This document shows positions 16,969 through 25,416 of a DNA stretch of 64,000 nucleotides, one piece after another. This DNA is from Luteibacter sp. Sphag1AF. GTDB lineage: Bacteria > Pseudomonadota > Gammaproteobacteria > Xanthomonadales > Rhodanobacteraceae. The stretch is taken from the NCBI RefSeq assembly GCF_014192715.1, contig NZ_JACHYH010000001.1, positions 372,001 to 436,000 on the forward strand. The letters run 5' to 3'. The translations under genes and the position numbers were made by a program. Position 1 is the stretch's first letter; the number at the start of each line of letters is the position of its first letter. The notes under the pieces were generated by a model. It was not told the origin of the DNA and made no database searches. It saw only the letters and a list, made by a program, of their open reading frames with translations.

Positions 16969-19374
16969 ATGGAGCCATGGGCAAAACGTTTTTGTGCGCT
17001 GGTTTTTGTATTCATTGCGCTGGTCGTTTCGATGAGCGTAGCCAGTGCCCTGATTTCCTGGGTGTACAACGTTCGGCATCCGGTGCATGGCCCCCTGATG
17101 ACCTTGGTGCTCTGGAACAACCTCAGCGCCCCCAACATCAAACCGATCGCCACCGGCCTTCTCTGCTGGAGCCTTGCGGGCTTCCTTCCCACGCTGCTGC
17201 TCTTCGCGTGGCTGGGCTGGCAATTGCACGACTACCAGCGCACTTGCTGGCCGGCCCCGGTTCCTCCGTTTGCAAAGCCGCGCCTTCGCGAGTGGATGCG
17301 GCAAGGCCAGCGCAGAGGCAGCATCGCCATGGGGTCACGCTTCGGACAAAATCTGTTCGCGCCGGAGACGGCCTCGGTGCTGGTGGCAGGACCTCGCCTG
17401 AAGGGCCTGGCGCTGATGGCCACGCTGCGGCATGTCGATGGCCCGGTGCTGGTCATCGACACCGATAGCGTCACTTATAAGGCAACGGCGCAATGGCGTG
17501 CCGCCCGTGGAGACGCGGTGGTGAGTGTCATGCCCTTCGGCGGTGGCCATGCGTGGAATCCGCTGCGGCAGGCGTGGACACCGCATGGCTGGGATGACGA
17601 GGCGTTACGGCAACTGGCCGCGCATTGGTATCCCGCCACGTCGTCGCGACATCCTTTGCTTGCCAGTCAGGTCCGCCATGCCTTCGTGACGCTGATTTAC
17701 GCGCTGGACGACGTGCTGCATGGAGGGGACGAGCCGGGCACCGTCGTCTCGCTGACTGACCTGTGTCGGGTGTGCCGTGCGTGCGAGGATGATCCGGATC
17801 ACCGCCCATTGAGGATGCTGGCCGATCATCCGGGGCTGAAGCCTTCCACGCGCGATGCCCTCCAGGAGTGGCTTGCCCTGGACTCAGCTTCCCTCGCCAG
17901 GGTCTGGCAGGAACTGCGCGAGCCGCTGGCACCCTTTGCGCCGCGTCACGCGGACAGCGATGCCGTGGACCGCTGCGGGAATGTGTTTGCACGTCGCGAT
18001 CCGCGCCGCACGACGCTCTACCTGCATATCCCCGCCGACCGGCGTCGGGGCGCGTCGCGGGTGATCGACACCTTCGTTGCCCAGTGGCACGCGCACCTGC
18101 ACCACCACGATCCCCAGGCCCGGCCGCTGGTCGTGATCCATCAGCTGGAGGGGTTCGGTCGCCTGAACAGCCTGACCCACGGCTCGCACACGTTGCGCTG
18201 GCTCGCCACCGTCGAAGGGCTGGAAGATTTGCAGGCGGTCTACCACCGAACCACGCCGGAGGTGATGCGGCGCTTCAGCCGATGCGTGGTGCAGGCGCCC
18301 TCCCATCTTGCCGGGGCCGAGGCGCAGAGGGCGGCACTGGACGTGTTTCACGACGCGCATGTGGCCCAGGGGGCCAGCCGGGCGTCCTTTGGCCTGCCCA
18401 CGTCCGCCGAGCTGATGACCCTGCGTCGACGTCAGCAAGTGATCACCGGCCCCGGTATTCGCCAGGCGGTACTCAGCCGCACGCCACGGTACCCCCCACC
18501 GTTGTCACCGCCGCCTCATGTTCCCGGAGAACCCATGCCCCTGCCCAAACCGCTCATCGCCCTTGTCGCTTCCCTGATGGCGGCATGCACCACCTCCCCC
18601 GTGCCGATCAACGACACCACGGGGCCGAACCCGTGCGGCGCCCGTCCGCCCGCGCGGCGTCCGGGGAATCAGATGCTGGAGGCGTGTCTGGGAAGGCAGC
18701 GCTTTCAGCTGCCCAAAAACCTGTTCAATTGGCAGGACGGTCAGGATGATCGGGACATCCTTTACCTCGCTTTACGCTGGCCCGCCATGCAGCCAATACC
18801 GATGGGCGTGGATTTTCACGACGACCCGGAAACGTATTTTTCAACGCTGCAGATAACGGTCGTACACGAATCACGGCGAACGGACGAAGGGTATCGAACC
18901 ATCATGATGACATCGATCCAGCCGATGAGTCAGGATGATCCGGAGCAACGCGACAATCCGGCCTGGAATCTGGATATGCGCATCAAGGGTGAGCCGGTCC
19001 ACGGGCTGACGCCGTACTACGCAAACTTCGACAAGATCAAGGCGCACTATACGAAATATCACGGCCCCAATAGCCGCGCTTCCGAGCCGGAAAACAACGA
19101 TGACTGGTTCGTGCAGCTCGATAGGGAAGGTATTCCCACCACGTTCATCCGCTGCTCTTCGTACCTCTTCCCGGATGGTCTGCATATCGAACAGGGGCGT
19201 GTCATCGATGACATCGAGCGCGACGGTCGCCGGTCCAATTGCACTCACGAGTTTTTGATTCCTGAGTACAAAGCCCATGTCTCGATCGCCTACATGCGCG
19301 TGTTGCTGCCGTACTGGGCGCAGTTTGAAGCGCATGTTCGTGCACTGCTCAAGAACGCCGAGGTCCATGCATGA
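16969..19374 (+). CDS. Degenerate VirD4/TraG-like coupling protein fused in frame to a lipoprotein domain
   Basis: 801 codons with no stop. Residues 1-~515 follow the VirD4 plan: two N-terminal membrane segments (~8-32, ~62-86), VLVAGPRLKGLAL where Walker A should be (~138-149), VLVIDTDSVTYKATAQWRAARGD and AWNPLRQA matching the VirD4 DIKGE(N/L)Y and NPL segments, a helical insert (~205-330), VVIHQLEGFGRL where VirD4 has the Walker B DEF...LG (~388-399), and a C-terminal LMTLRRRQQVI...RYPPP like the VirD4 end. Both ATP-binding motifs are lost, so it is probably a pseudo-ATPase. Residues 523-801 are a separate lipoprotein-like domain. GAGG precedes ATG 16969. The last 4 bases overlap the effector gene. 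Confidence 0.8.
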   Translation: MEPWAKRFCALVFVFIALVVSMSVASALISWVYNVRHPVHGPLMTLVLWNNLSAPNIKPIATGLLCWSLAGFLPTLLLFAWLGWQLHDYQRTCWPAPVPPFAKPRLREWMRQGQRRGSIAMGSRFGQNLFAPETASVLVAGPRLKGLALMATLRHVDGPVLVIDTDSVTYKATAQWRAARGDAVVSVMPFGGGHAWNPLRQAWTPHGWDDEALRQLAAHWYPATSSRHPLLASQVRHAFVTLIYALDDVLHGGDEPGTVVSLTDLCRVCRACEDDPDHRPLRMLADHPGLKPSTRDALQEWLALDSASLARVWQELREPLAPFAPRHADSDAVDRCGNVFARRDPRRTTLYLHIPADRRRGASRVIDTFVAQWHAHLHHHDPQARPLVVIHQLEGFGRLNSLTHGSHTLRWLATVEGLEDLQAVYHRTTPEVMRRFSRCVVQAPSHLAGAEAQRAALDVFHDAHVAQGASRASFGLPTSAELMTLRRRQQVITGPGIRQAVLSRTPRYPPPLSPPPHVPGEPMPLPKPLIALVASLMAACTTSPVPINDTTGPNPCGARPPARRPGNQMLEACLGRQRFQLPKNLFNWQDGQDDRDILYLALRWPAMQPIPMGVDFHDDPETYFSTLQITVVHESRRTDEGYRTIMMTSIQPMSQDDPEQRDNPAWNLDMRIKGEPVHGLTPYYANFDKIKAHYTKYHGPNSRASEPENNDDWFVQLDREGIPTTFIRCSSYLFPDGLHIEQGRVIDDIERDGRRSNCTHEFLIPEYKAHVSIAYMRVLLPYWAQFEAHVRALLKNAEVHA
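18535..19374 (+). CDS. Putative immunity lipoprotein, internal start within the fusion frame
   Basis: An in-frame ATG at 18535 preceded by GGAGA (18526-18530) would give a free 279 aa protein. It begins MPLPKPLIALVASLMAACTTS, a typical lipoprotein signal with LMAAC as lipobox (Cys18). The body has no recognised domain, with ILYLALRWPAMQPIPMG, TTFIRCSSYLFPDGLHIEQG and a helical end. Lipoproteins placed directly before XVIPCD effectors are usually the cognate immunity proteins that protect the periplasm. A signal sequence buried in the middle of a membrane protein would make little sense, so separate translation is likely. Base composition looks a little less GC-rich than its neighbours. Confidence 0.55.
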   Translation: MPLPKPLIALVASLMAACTTSPVPINDTTGPNPCGARPPARRPGNQMLEACLGRQRFQLPKNLFNWQDGQDDRDILYLALRWPAMQPIPMGVDFHDDPETYFSTLQITVVHESRRTDEGYRTIMMTSIQPMSQDDPEQRDNPAWNLDMRIKGEPVHGLTPYYANFDKIKAHYTKYHGPNSRASEPENNDDWFVQLDREGIPTTFIRCSSYLFPDGLHIEQGRVIDDIERDGRRSNCTHEFLIPEYKAHVSIAYMRVLLPYWAQFEAHVRALLKNAEVHA

Positions 19375-20621
19375 CGGCCGCGCTTGCAGGGTTGACCGAG
19401 AAAGACCTGCGAATACTTGCCTACTACGCTGGCAGGGGAAATCGCGAACGCTACTGGAACTACCTGGCCAGTCTCCCCGGAAACGATGGCTATGGTCTTC
19501 TCGCTCTGGGCGTGGTCCGCAACGACAACATGCCCGGCGCGGTCGCCAATCTGTATGCACGGGAGTATGTAAGGACCCATAACGGCAGGGTGCTGACCGA
19601 GCGCGAATGGGACGCCTTTGGCGTGGATTTGATCAGACAAGATCTGTCCTTTCGTCGTGAGTGGATGAACACTCATCATCGCGCAGATCTGGCCCTCAAT
19701 CTGCCGGTCAGACATGTACAGACGGCTCACGATCAGAGCTTCGACAATATCCACGTGGATCGCGATGCGTGGACCCCGCGCAAAGTCCTTCAGGCTCTTC
19801 GCATCGACGAAAGAGGCGCTGAGATCAAGACCGAGGCGCTCTGGAAAAGCATGCTCGACAACCGCTTTGGCGGTGCAAACCGCATGGCCAGGACACTCGC
19901 CGAGGTCGTCACGCTGGACAGCATGCCGGCACGCGAACAACGCAGCTACAGTGTGGACATGATGAGCGCGTACTCCGCTGCGACGATCGAGCGCCCACAC
20001 ACGAATCCCACGCTCATCGGCTCAAGGCACGACTACTACCAGCGCGACCGCATGGGTGTGTGGACGCACGTGCAGGCAGCCGTCACGCCCCGACATCCGC
20101 CGCTGATGACCCGCGTAACGCATCCGGACGCACACGCGTGGCTGGAAGATACCTACAGGCTCCGGCTTGAACGCCAGCGTGCCCGCGATGAGATTCACCC
20201 CGAAGACCGCAGCGAACTGCTGCCTTCGCCGCATCCGGTGGCCGTGCGCAAGCCGCGGGCGAGTACGCCCGTGCCCGGGGACGATCCGTTATATGCCGAG
20301 CTGCGGGTGAAGTTGCCGATGCAGGTATCCGACGATCAGGTCGCGGTGCTGGCGTGCGATGTGCGGCGGGCGGGTTTTCGCCGGCCCGGCTGTGTGCAGG
20401 ACGCGCAGCTTGAAGACAATCAGATCACGATCAGCATGCCCGACCGCACGCTGACCCTGGACATGGAGACGCGCGTACCGCCCCGGGAGGAAAGCATGGA
20501 GCTGGCGCAGCAGCTGGATGAAGAGGCAAGGCAACTGGCCATGCAGCAGGCGATGGAACGGGAGTTGGTGGCCCGGCAGGAGGTGACCATGCGGCATCGG
20601 GGACCGGTGATGCGCCACTAG
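19371..20621 (+). CDS. Predicted X-T4SS effector with C-terminal XVIPCD-like domain
   Basis: 416 aa, overlapping the preceding gene by 4 bases (ATGA). The N-terminal ~250 residues start LTEKDLRILAYYAGRGNRER and contain GYGLLALGVVRNDNMPG and ANLYARE; I do not recognise an enzymatic motif there. Residues ~300-400 look like XVIPCD, the domain by which VirD4 recruits toxins: DDPLYAEL, VAVLACDVRRAGF, ITISMPDRTLTLDMETRVPP, REESMELAQQL and a Gln/Glu-rich tail (EEARQLAMQQAMERE). Such proteins are injected into rival bacteria. No virB genes are in the window, so delivery needs a secretion system elsewhere. Confidence 0.78.
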   Translation: MTAALAGLTEKDLRILAYYAGRGNRERYWNYLASLPGNDGYGLLALGVVRNDNMPGAVANLYAREYVRTHNGRVLTEREWDAFGVDLIRQDLSFRREWMNTHHRADLALNLPVRHVQTAHDQSFDNIHVDRDAWTPRKVLQALRIDERGAEIKTEALWKSMLDNRFGGANRMARTLAEVVTLDSMPAREQRSYSVDMMSAYSAATIERPHTNPTLIGSRHDYYQRDRMGVWTHVQAAVTPRHPPLMTRVTHPDAHAWLEDTYRLRLERQRARDEIHPEDRSELLPSPHPVAVRKPRASTPVPGDDPLYAELRVKLPMQVSDDQVAVLACDVRRAGFRRPGCVQDAQLEDNQITISMPDRTLTLDMETRVPPREESMELAQQLDEEARQLAMQQAMERELVARQEVTMRHRGPVMRH

Positions 20622-20750
20622 CCCTGTTGCCAGCACCCCTCGCAAGCCATCCCGCACACCCAGGCGATTAGCGCGAAAGCCCTCGCGCGATCGCCGCCGG
20701 GACGGGTGACGACGCGGGAGGGTCTGGCTGAATGCCTCGATGCTACATCT

Positions 20751-21356
20751 TCAGAAACGCCACTCAGTCGTGAGCTGCAGGGTGCGCATGCGGAAGCCAT
20801 CATTGCGGCTTTTGCGCGTCGAACTCATCCAGTGCTTGTCCAGGCTCATGCCGACGCTCCATGTCTTGGTCACGTCCAGACCTGCGCCAACACCTGCGTA
20901 CAACCCAGTACCCCGACCATTGCGACGGGCGCGCTGCCCCTGGACCGAAAGGTCGCTGTTGCCGCTCCAGGACAGCCAGCCCCCGCGGGCCGAAAGATAC
21001 CAGCGGTCGGTCACCGAAAAGCGCATATTGCCGCCAAGTGTGAATGCTGCCGTCGACACCGAGGCTTTGCCTGCCGTGGGGCCGTTGCCCCAGGTGATGT
21101 TCGCGCTGCCGAAACGCTGATAGGCGAACTCAGGACCCAGCGCCAGGCGGCTTCCCAATGCCCAGCGGTGGCCCACGTTGAATCCCCATGCGGCACCCGT
21201 ATCACGGGTTTTGACGGAGGTGGCAGCGCCACGGCCAAAACCCGAATTGGCGTCGCCCAACTGCGCGCCCACGAACCAGCCCTTGCCCGACTCCGCCGAT
21301 GCGGCGCCTGCCATCAGGCAGCAAGCGACAGCTACTGCAACGATGCACTTTTTCAT
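20751..21356 (-). CDS. Outer-membrane beta-barrel protein
   Basis: 201 aa with a signal peptide (MKKCIVAVAVACCLMAGAASA) and a series of amphipathic strands ending in the aromatic C terminus LTTEWRF typical of Bam substrates. Pattern such as GWFVGAQLG, WGFNVGHRWAL, LALGPEFAYQRFG, WYLSARGGW and GLYAGVGAGLDV resembles OmpA-like or OmpW-like eight-stranded barrels. ATG 21356 has AAGGAG six bases upstream. It is divergent from the response regulator at 21634 across 277 bases that contain an imperfect dyad near 21418-21440. It could be a porin or a target of that two-component system; function unknown. Confidence 0.8.
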   Translation of the reverse strand: MKKCIVAVAVACCLMAGAASAESGKGWFVGAQLGDANSGFGRGAATSVKTRDTGAAWGFNVGHRWALGSRLALGPEFAYQRFGSANITWGNGPTAGKASVSTAAFTLGGNMRFSVTDRWYLSARGGWLSWSGNSDLSVQGQRARRNGRGTGLYAGVGAGLDVTKTWSVGMSLDKHWMSSTRKSRNDGFRMRTLQLTTEWRF

Positions 21357-21633
21357 CCATATCTCCTTGTGTCCAACCATCCCTGCCCGTCGTCCATAGG
21401 ATCGGGCCCCTTTGCGGACGTCAGTGCAAACTGAACGTCTTGTAGGCAAGATAAAGGCAGGGCTCACGGGCGTCAGGAAGGCTACGCCGAGGTCTGAAGC
21501 CATCTTCGGCTGATGATGTGAAGGCGTCCGATTTCACGCTGTAGGCGAAACGGAGGTTAGGGCGGGCGGGCCCGCGTCGCGTTGTCCGTCAGTGAGGCGT
21601 ATCCTTCCCCTCATAACCACGCAGGCTTCATTC

Positions 21634-22308
21634 ATGCGCATCCTCGTAGCCGAAGACGACGCCGCCATCGCCGCAGGTATCCGTGCCTCGCTGGAGCAGA
21701 GCAGCCACGCCGTCGATCACGTCACTGACGGCGCCAGCGCCGATACCGCCCTACGCGATCACGCTTATGACCTTCTGGTCCTGGACCTGGGCCTGCCGCT
21801 GCTGGATGGCAGCGACGTGCTGGCCCGCCTGCGAAAACGTGGCGCGGGCATTCCGGTGCTGGTAGTGACCGCACGCGAGGGCCTTCGGGAACGCGTGCGC
21901 GTGCTGGACCTGGGCGCCGACGACTATCTGGTGAAACCCTTTGCCCTGGTGGAATTTGAAGCCCGCGTCCGCGCGCTGCTGCGCCGTCGCACGACGCAGG
22001 GCACGCCGGAGCTGCAAATCGGGCAGCTGCGCCTGGATATCGCAGGACACCGCGCGTGGATCGGACAGACCCCACTGGAACTTACCGCGCGTGAGTTCGG
22101 CCTGGTGGAGGCGCTGGCCACGCGCCCGGACAAGGTGACCAGCCGCGCCCAGCTGGTGGAAGCGCTGTGCAACTGGGACGAAGAACTGACCGATAACGGG
22201 CTGGACATCGCCCTGCATCGCCTCCGCCGAAAATTGCAGGGATCCGGCACAAACGTGCGCACGATCCGCGGGCTTGGCTACCTTCTGGAAGAAACCCAGG
22301 ATGCCTGA
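21634..22308 (+). CDS. OmpR/PhoP-family response regulator
   Basis: 224 aa. Receiver domain with the acidic pair in VAEDDAA, phosphoacceptor region LLVLDLGLPLLDG, VTAREGLRERV and LGADDYLVKPF, then a winged-helix output domain (LTAREFGLVEALATRPDKVTSRAQL, ALHRLRRKLQG, IRGLGYLLEE). Closest to the QseB/PmrA/TctD branch. ATG 21634 begins the family sequence MRILVAEDD. It overlaps the sensor kinase by 8 bases. Target genes are not evident; the divergent outer-membrane barrel is one candidate. Confidence 0.93.
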   Translation: MRILVAEDDAAIAAGIRASLEQSSHAVDHVTDGASADTALRDHAYDLLVLDLGLPLLDGSDVLARLRKRGAGIPVLVVTAREGLRERVRVLDLGADDYLVKPFALVEFEARVRALLRRRTTQGTPELQIGQLRLDIAGHRAWIGQTPLELTAREFGLVEALATRPDKVTSRAQLVEALCNWDEELTDNGLDIALHRLRRKLQGSGTNVRTIRGLGYLLEETQDA

Positions 22309-23752
22309 TCAGGCTTCAGTGTGGCCCCTGCGCCGTCGGCGGCGTTCCAATGAAAAACTTTCCCTGCGCAAGCGCCTGCTCACCTTCCTGCTGGTGCCGG
22401 TGCTGCTTGCGCTGGTGCTTGATTCGATCCTCGCGTACGCCGTTGCCCTCGCCTATTCCAATCGCGTGCACGATGCCGACCTTTCCGACTCGGCCCTGAC
22501 GCTCGCCGAAATGATGCGCAGCGATGCCCTCAACGGCGAGCTGACGGCGCAGGCACGGTTCCTTCTGGAATACGATCCGGACGGCCGCAATTACTACACC
22601 GTGGTCAGCGAGCGGCATGGCCGCCTGATTGGCAATGCGGAACTGAATGCGCCCGTGCGCACCGTGGCTGTGGACCGTCCTCCGCTGCTGTTCGATTCCA
22701 CCCTGGCGCACCGGCCGCTGCGCGCGGCCATCATGCGCACGCCCAATGCGCACGAGCCGGGCGATGTACTGACGATCACGGTCGCTGAAAATCTGCGCGA
22801 CCGTCACCAGCGCGCACGCGAAATCCTGTTTCTGACGGTGCCGCTTCAGGCACTGCTGATTCTCGCGATCTTCCTGCTGGTGTGGTTCGGCGTGAGCTAT
22901 GGCCTGCGCGTGCTCGAACCGCTCACCGCGCGACTCGGCCGTCGCGGCCACGACCTGAGCCCCATCGGCGAGACGGACGTGCCCATCGAAATTCTTCCGC
23001 TCACCCGCACCATTGATGATCTGTTTGCGCGCATGCGCGGCATGCTGACATTGCAGGAACGCTTCATCGCCGATGCCGCGCATCAACTGCGCACGCCGCT
23101 GGCGGGCATCCAGTTGCAGGTGGAGCGCATGGACGCCACAAAAGATGCCACAGCGCATGCGGATGCGCTCACTCATATTCATCGCCTGTCTGCGCGCGCG
23201 GCACGCACATCGGCGCAGCTTCTGGCACTTACCCGCACGCAGTCACCGCACCGCGATGCGGACGACATGCAGGTGATCGACCTCACCGTCGTGATTCCGG
23301 AAGCCATCTCGCTGCGCGTCCATCAGGCACTGACGCTGCGCATCGACCTGGGCTACGAAAGCAGCCTTTCGGCCTGCCTGATACACGGCGACACGCTCAT
23401 GCTTCAGGAGCTGCTGGACAACCTCCTGGACAACGCTTTCCACTACGCCGGGCCGGGCCATGCCGTAACGGTGGGGCTGTCCATGGACGATGATGCCGCA
23501 GTGCTCAGCGTAGAAGACGACGGCCCGGGTGTGGATGAAGCGTTCCTCTCGCGCCTGGGTGAGCGCTTCTTCCGCGTTCCGGGCGTTCGTGAAGAAGGCA
23601 CGGGGCTCGGGCTCGCCATCGTGGAGAGCATCGCGGAACAGCACGACGCCAAAATAACCTTCTCGCGCGGGGACATGGGCGGTTTGCGCATCGAAATGCG
23701 CCTGCCTCTGGTCAGGGGTGAAGACCCCGACCTGCAACCGAAAGGTTTCTGA
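22301..23752 (+). CDS. Sensor histidine kinase (QseC/TctE type)
   Basis: 483 aa. Membrane segment ~26-50 (LLTFLLVPVLLALVLDSIL), a ~130-residue periplasmic sensor region, second segment ~178-200 (LFLTVPLQALLILAIFLLVWFGV), a HAMP-like linker (LRVLEPLTARLG), the H-box FIADAAHQLRTPLAGIQLQVE, the N-box LLDNLLDNAFHYA and G-boxes DDGPGVDEAF and GTGLGLAIVESIA. It begins at ATG 22301 inside the response regulator end. Partner of the regulator at 21634; signal unknown. Confidence 0.93.
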   Translation: MPDQASVWPLRRRRRSNEKLSLRKRLLTFLLVPVLLALVLDSILAYAVALAYSNRVHDADLSDSALTLAEMMRSDALNGELTAQARFLLEYDPDGRNYYTVVSERHGRLIGNAELNAPVRTVAVDRPPLLFDSTLAHRPLRAAIMRTPNAHEPGDVLTITVAENLRDRHQRAREILFLTVPLQALLILAIFLLVWFGVSYGLRVLEPLTARLGRRGHDLSPIGETDVPIEILPLTRTIDDLFARMRGMLTLQERFIADAAHQLRTPLAGIQLQVERMDATKDATAHADALTHIHRLSARAARTSAQLLALTRTQSPHRDADDMQVIDLTVVIPEAISLRVHQALTLRIDLGYESSLSACLIHGDTLMLQELLDNLLDNAFHYAGPGHAVTVGLSMDDDAAVLSVEDDGPGVDEAFLSRLGERFFRVPGVREEGTGLGLAIVESIAEQHDAKITFSRGDMGGLRIEMRLPLVRGEDPDLQPKGF

Positions 23753-23807
23753 AACCGCCTCATGCGAGCCTGCAATCCATTCATCAGACCCTGCCTGGAG
23801 TGTCGAC

Positions 23808-24644
23808 GTGGCCAAGACGGCTGAATTCATCTTTGAAGGCGACCGTAATGGCGTGCTCCTCATCCATGGGCTGACGGGAACGCCCACGGAAATGCGCCTC
23901 GTCGGCAAAGGACTGAATCGCGCAGGTTTTACCGTGGTTGGCATGCAGCTGGCGGGTCATTGCGGCACCGAGGACGATCTGCTCGCCACCACGTGGGAAG
24001 ACTGGTACGCCAGCGTCGAAGCCGCCGCAGAAGAACTGCGCGGTCGCGTCGATCACCTGTTTGTTGCTGGCCTGTCCATGGGCGCCGTGCTCGCGCTGCG
24101 CCTTGCGGCACGCCGTCCCGAATGGGTGGATGGCGTGGGCGTGTTCGGCGCCACCTTCCGCTACGACGGCTGGAGCATTCCCTGGACGGGCAAGTTCTCG
24201 TTCCTGCTGCCGTGGTTCAAGCGCTTCGGTATTGGTCGCAAGCGCAGTTTCATCGAGCAACCACCTTACGGCATCCGCGACGAGCGTCTGCGCGCGCAGG
24301 TCAGCTCGGCCATGTTCGCCGGCGACAGCGCCGCGGCCGGCCTGCCCGGCAACCCGTGGCATGCGCTGGCTGAAATGTACGCGCTGGCCAAGGACGTTCG
24401 CCGCTCGCTGGCGCAGGTCACCGCACCGTGCCTGATCGCGCACGCTGTGGAAGACGACGTCGCCAGCGTGAGCAATGCGCAGATGGTGGAAGCGGGCGTG
24501 TCCGGCCCGGTGGAAATGCTGCTGCTGGGCGACAGCTACCACATGATCACGATTGACCGCGAACGCCGCACGCTGATCGACCGCTCTGCCGATTTCTTCC
24601 AGCGCATCGTCAACGGCGCGCGTCCCACACGAGTGGCTGCATGA
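23808..24644 (+). CDS. Alpha/beta-hydrolase, carboxylesterase/lysophospholipase family (Est30-like)
   Basis: 278 aa serine hydrolase. GVLLIHGLTGTPTEMR (oxyanion region), GLSMGAVLALRL (nucleophile Ser), HAVEDDVAS (Asp) and SYHMITIDRERR (His) form the triad and match the thermostable Est30/YvaK monoacylglycerol-lipase-like family, as does GTEDDLLATTWEDW. The start GTG 23808 has GGAG seven bases upstream. It opens a tightly overlapping run with two SMR-like proteins and a DegT enzyme, so its substrate may be an envelope lipid intermediate. Confidence 0.85.
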   Translation: MAKTAEFIFEGDRNGVLLIHGLTGTPTEMRLVGKGLNRAGFTVVGMQLAGHCGTEDDLLATTWEDWYASVEAAAEELRGRVDHLFVAGLSMGAVLALRLAARRPEWVDGVGVFGATFRYDGWSIPWTGKFSFLLPWFKRFGIGRKRSFIEQPPYGIRDERLRAQVSSAMFAGDSAAAGLPGNPWHALAEMYALAKDVRRSLAQVTAPCLIAHAVEDDVASVSNAQMVEAGVSGPVEMLLLGDSYHMITIDRERRTLIDRSADFFQRIVNGARPTRVAA

Positions 24645-25000
24645 GTACGCTTGCCGCGATGCTCTGGCTGCTCAATGTCGTGCTCGACACGGGTGGCCAG
24701 CTCGCATTCAAGGCAGCGGCAGGTGACGACCGCGCAGGTGATGGCCTGGCACGCTGGCGCTACATGCTGTCGCGTCCGTGGATCTGGGTGGGTGGCGGCT
24801 GCTACGTGCTGGAATTTGTGGTGTGGATCGCCTTCCTCTCGCTGGTGCCGCTGTCTGAAGGCGTGCTGCTGGGATCCATCAACATCGTGGCCGTGATGCT
24901 TGCCGGACGCTGGCTGTTCCGCGAGCGCCTTACGCCGTTGCGCGTCACCGGCATTCTTCTGATTGCCGCTGGCGTGGCTGTCGTAGGAGCTGGCGCATGA
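24641..25000 (+). CDS. SMR/EamA-like small membrane transporter subunit 1
   Basis: 119 aa with about four membrane segments (~2-22, ~45-65, ~70-90, ~98-117). GGQLAFKAAAGD, VVWIAFLSLVPLSEGVLLGSINIVAVMLAGRWLFRE-type sequence fits the small multidrug resistance/EamA fold, as in ArnE/ArnF flippase subunits. It overlaps the hydrolase by ATGA and the second SMR-like gene by ATGA, suggesting the two act as a heterodimer. Confidence 0.82.
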   Translation: MSTLAAMLWLLNVVLDTGGQLAFKAAAGDDRAGDGLARWRYMLSRPWIWVGGGCYVLEFVVWIAFLSLVPLSEGVLLGSINIVAVMLAGRWLFRERLTPLRVTGILLIAAGVAVVGAGA

Positions 25001-25416
25001 AGCGCTTCTATCTCATCGGTTTTGCCCTGCTGCTGGCCTTCGACACGCTGAACCTGTTCTGCTTCAAGCTGGCAGGCAACGGCGCGCTGCCGGTCGAAAT
25101 GTCTGCCGCGTGGCTGGGCCGTGTGTTTTCGCATCCGTGGATCTACGGCGCCATCATCGGTTACGTCGGCGCGTTCTTCACGTGGATGAGCCTGCTCAAG
25201 CATGCGCCCATCGGCCCGGCGTTCGCGGCATCGCATCTGGAAGTCATCAGCGTGATGTTGCTGTCGTACTGGGTGTTTTCCGAACCGGTGACCGTGACCC
25301 AGATCATCGGCGCCGTGGCGATTCTGCTCGGCATCGTATGCCTTGCCATGTCCGAGACCGACGGTGGCGAACACGCGTCCGTCGCCGAGTCCGCGGCCCA
25401 TGTCATATCGCCCTGA
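24997..25416 (+). CDS. SMR/EamA-like small membrane transporter subunit 2
   Basis: 139 aa, about four membrane segments, with a longer charged C-terminal tail (SETDGGEHASVAESAAHVISP). TLNLFCFKLAGNG, AFFTWMSLLKHAPIGPAFAASHLEVISVMLLSYWVFSE-type sequence parallels subunit 1. Starts inside the stop of subunit 1 and overlaps the DegT gene by 17 bases. Likely partner of subunit 1; probable lipid-linked sugar or other amphiphile flippase, by analogy with ArnEF. Confidence 0.82.
   Translation: MKRFYLIGFALLLAFDTLNLFCFKLAGNGALPVEMSAAWLGRVFSHPWIYGAIIGYVGAFFTWMSLLKHAPIGPAFAASHLEVISVMLLSYWVFSEPVTVTQIIGAVAILLGIVCLAMSETDGGEHASVAESAAHVISP

Noticed and set aside
16969-20621. Type VI secretion toxin/immunity locus
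   Set aside because: No VgrG, PAAR or Hcp marker is present, while the C-terminal XVIPCD-like region and the VirD4-like gene point to the type IV system.
23718-23807. Longer N terminus for the esterase starting inside the kinase gene
   Set aside because: The extra 30 residues show no similarity, and GTG 23808 has a good ribosome site.
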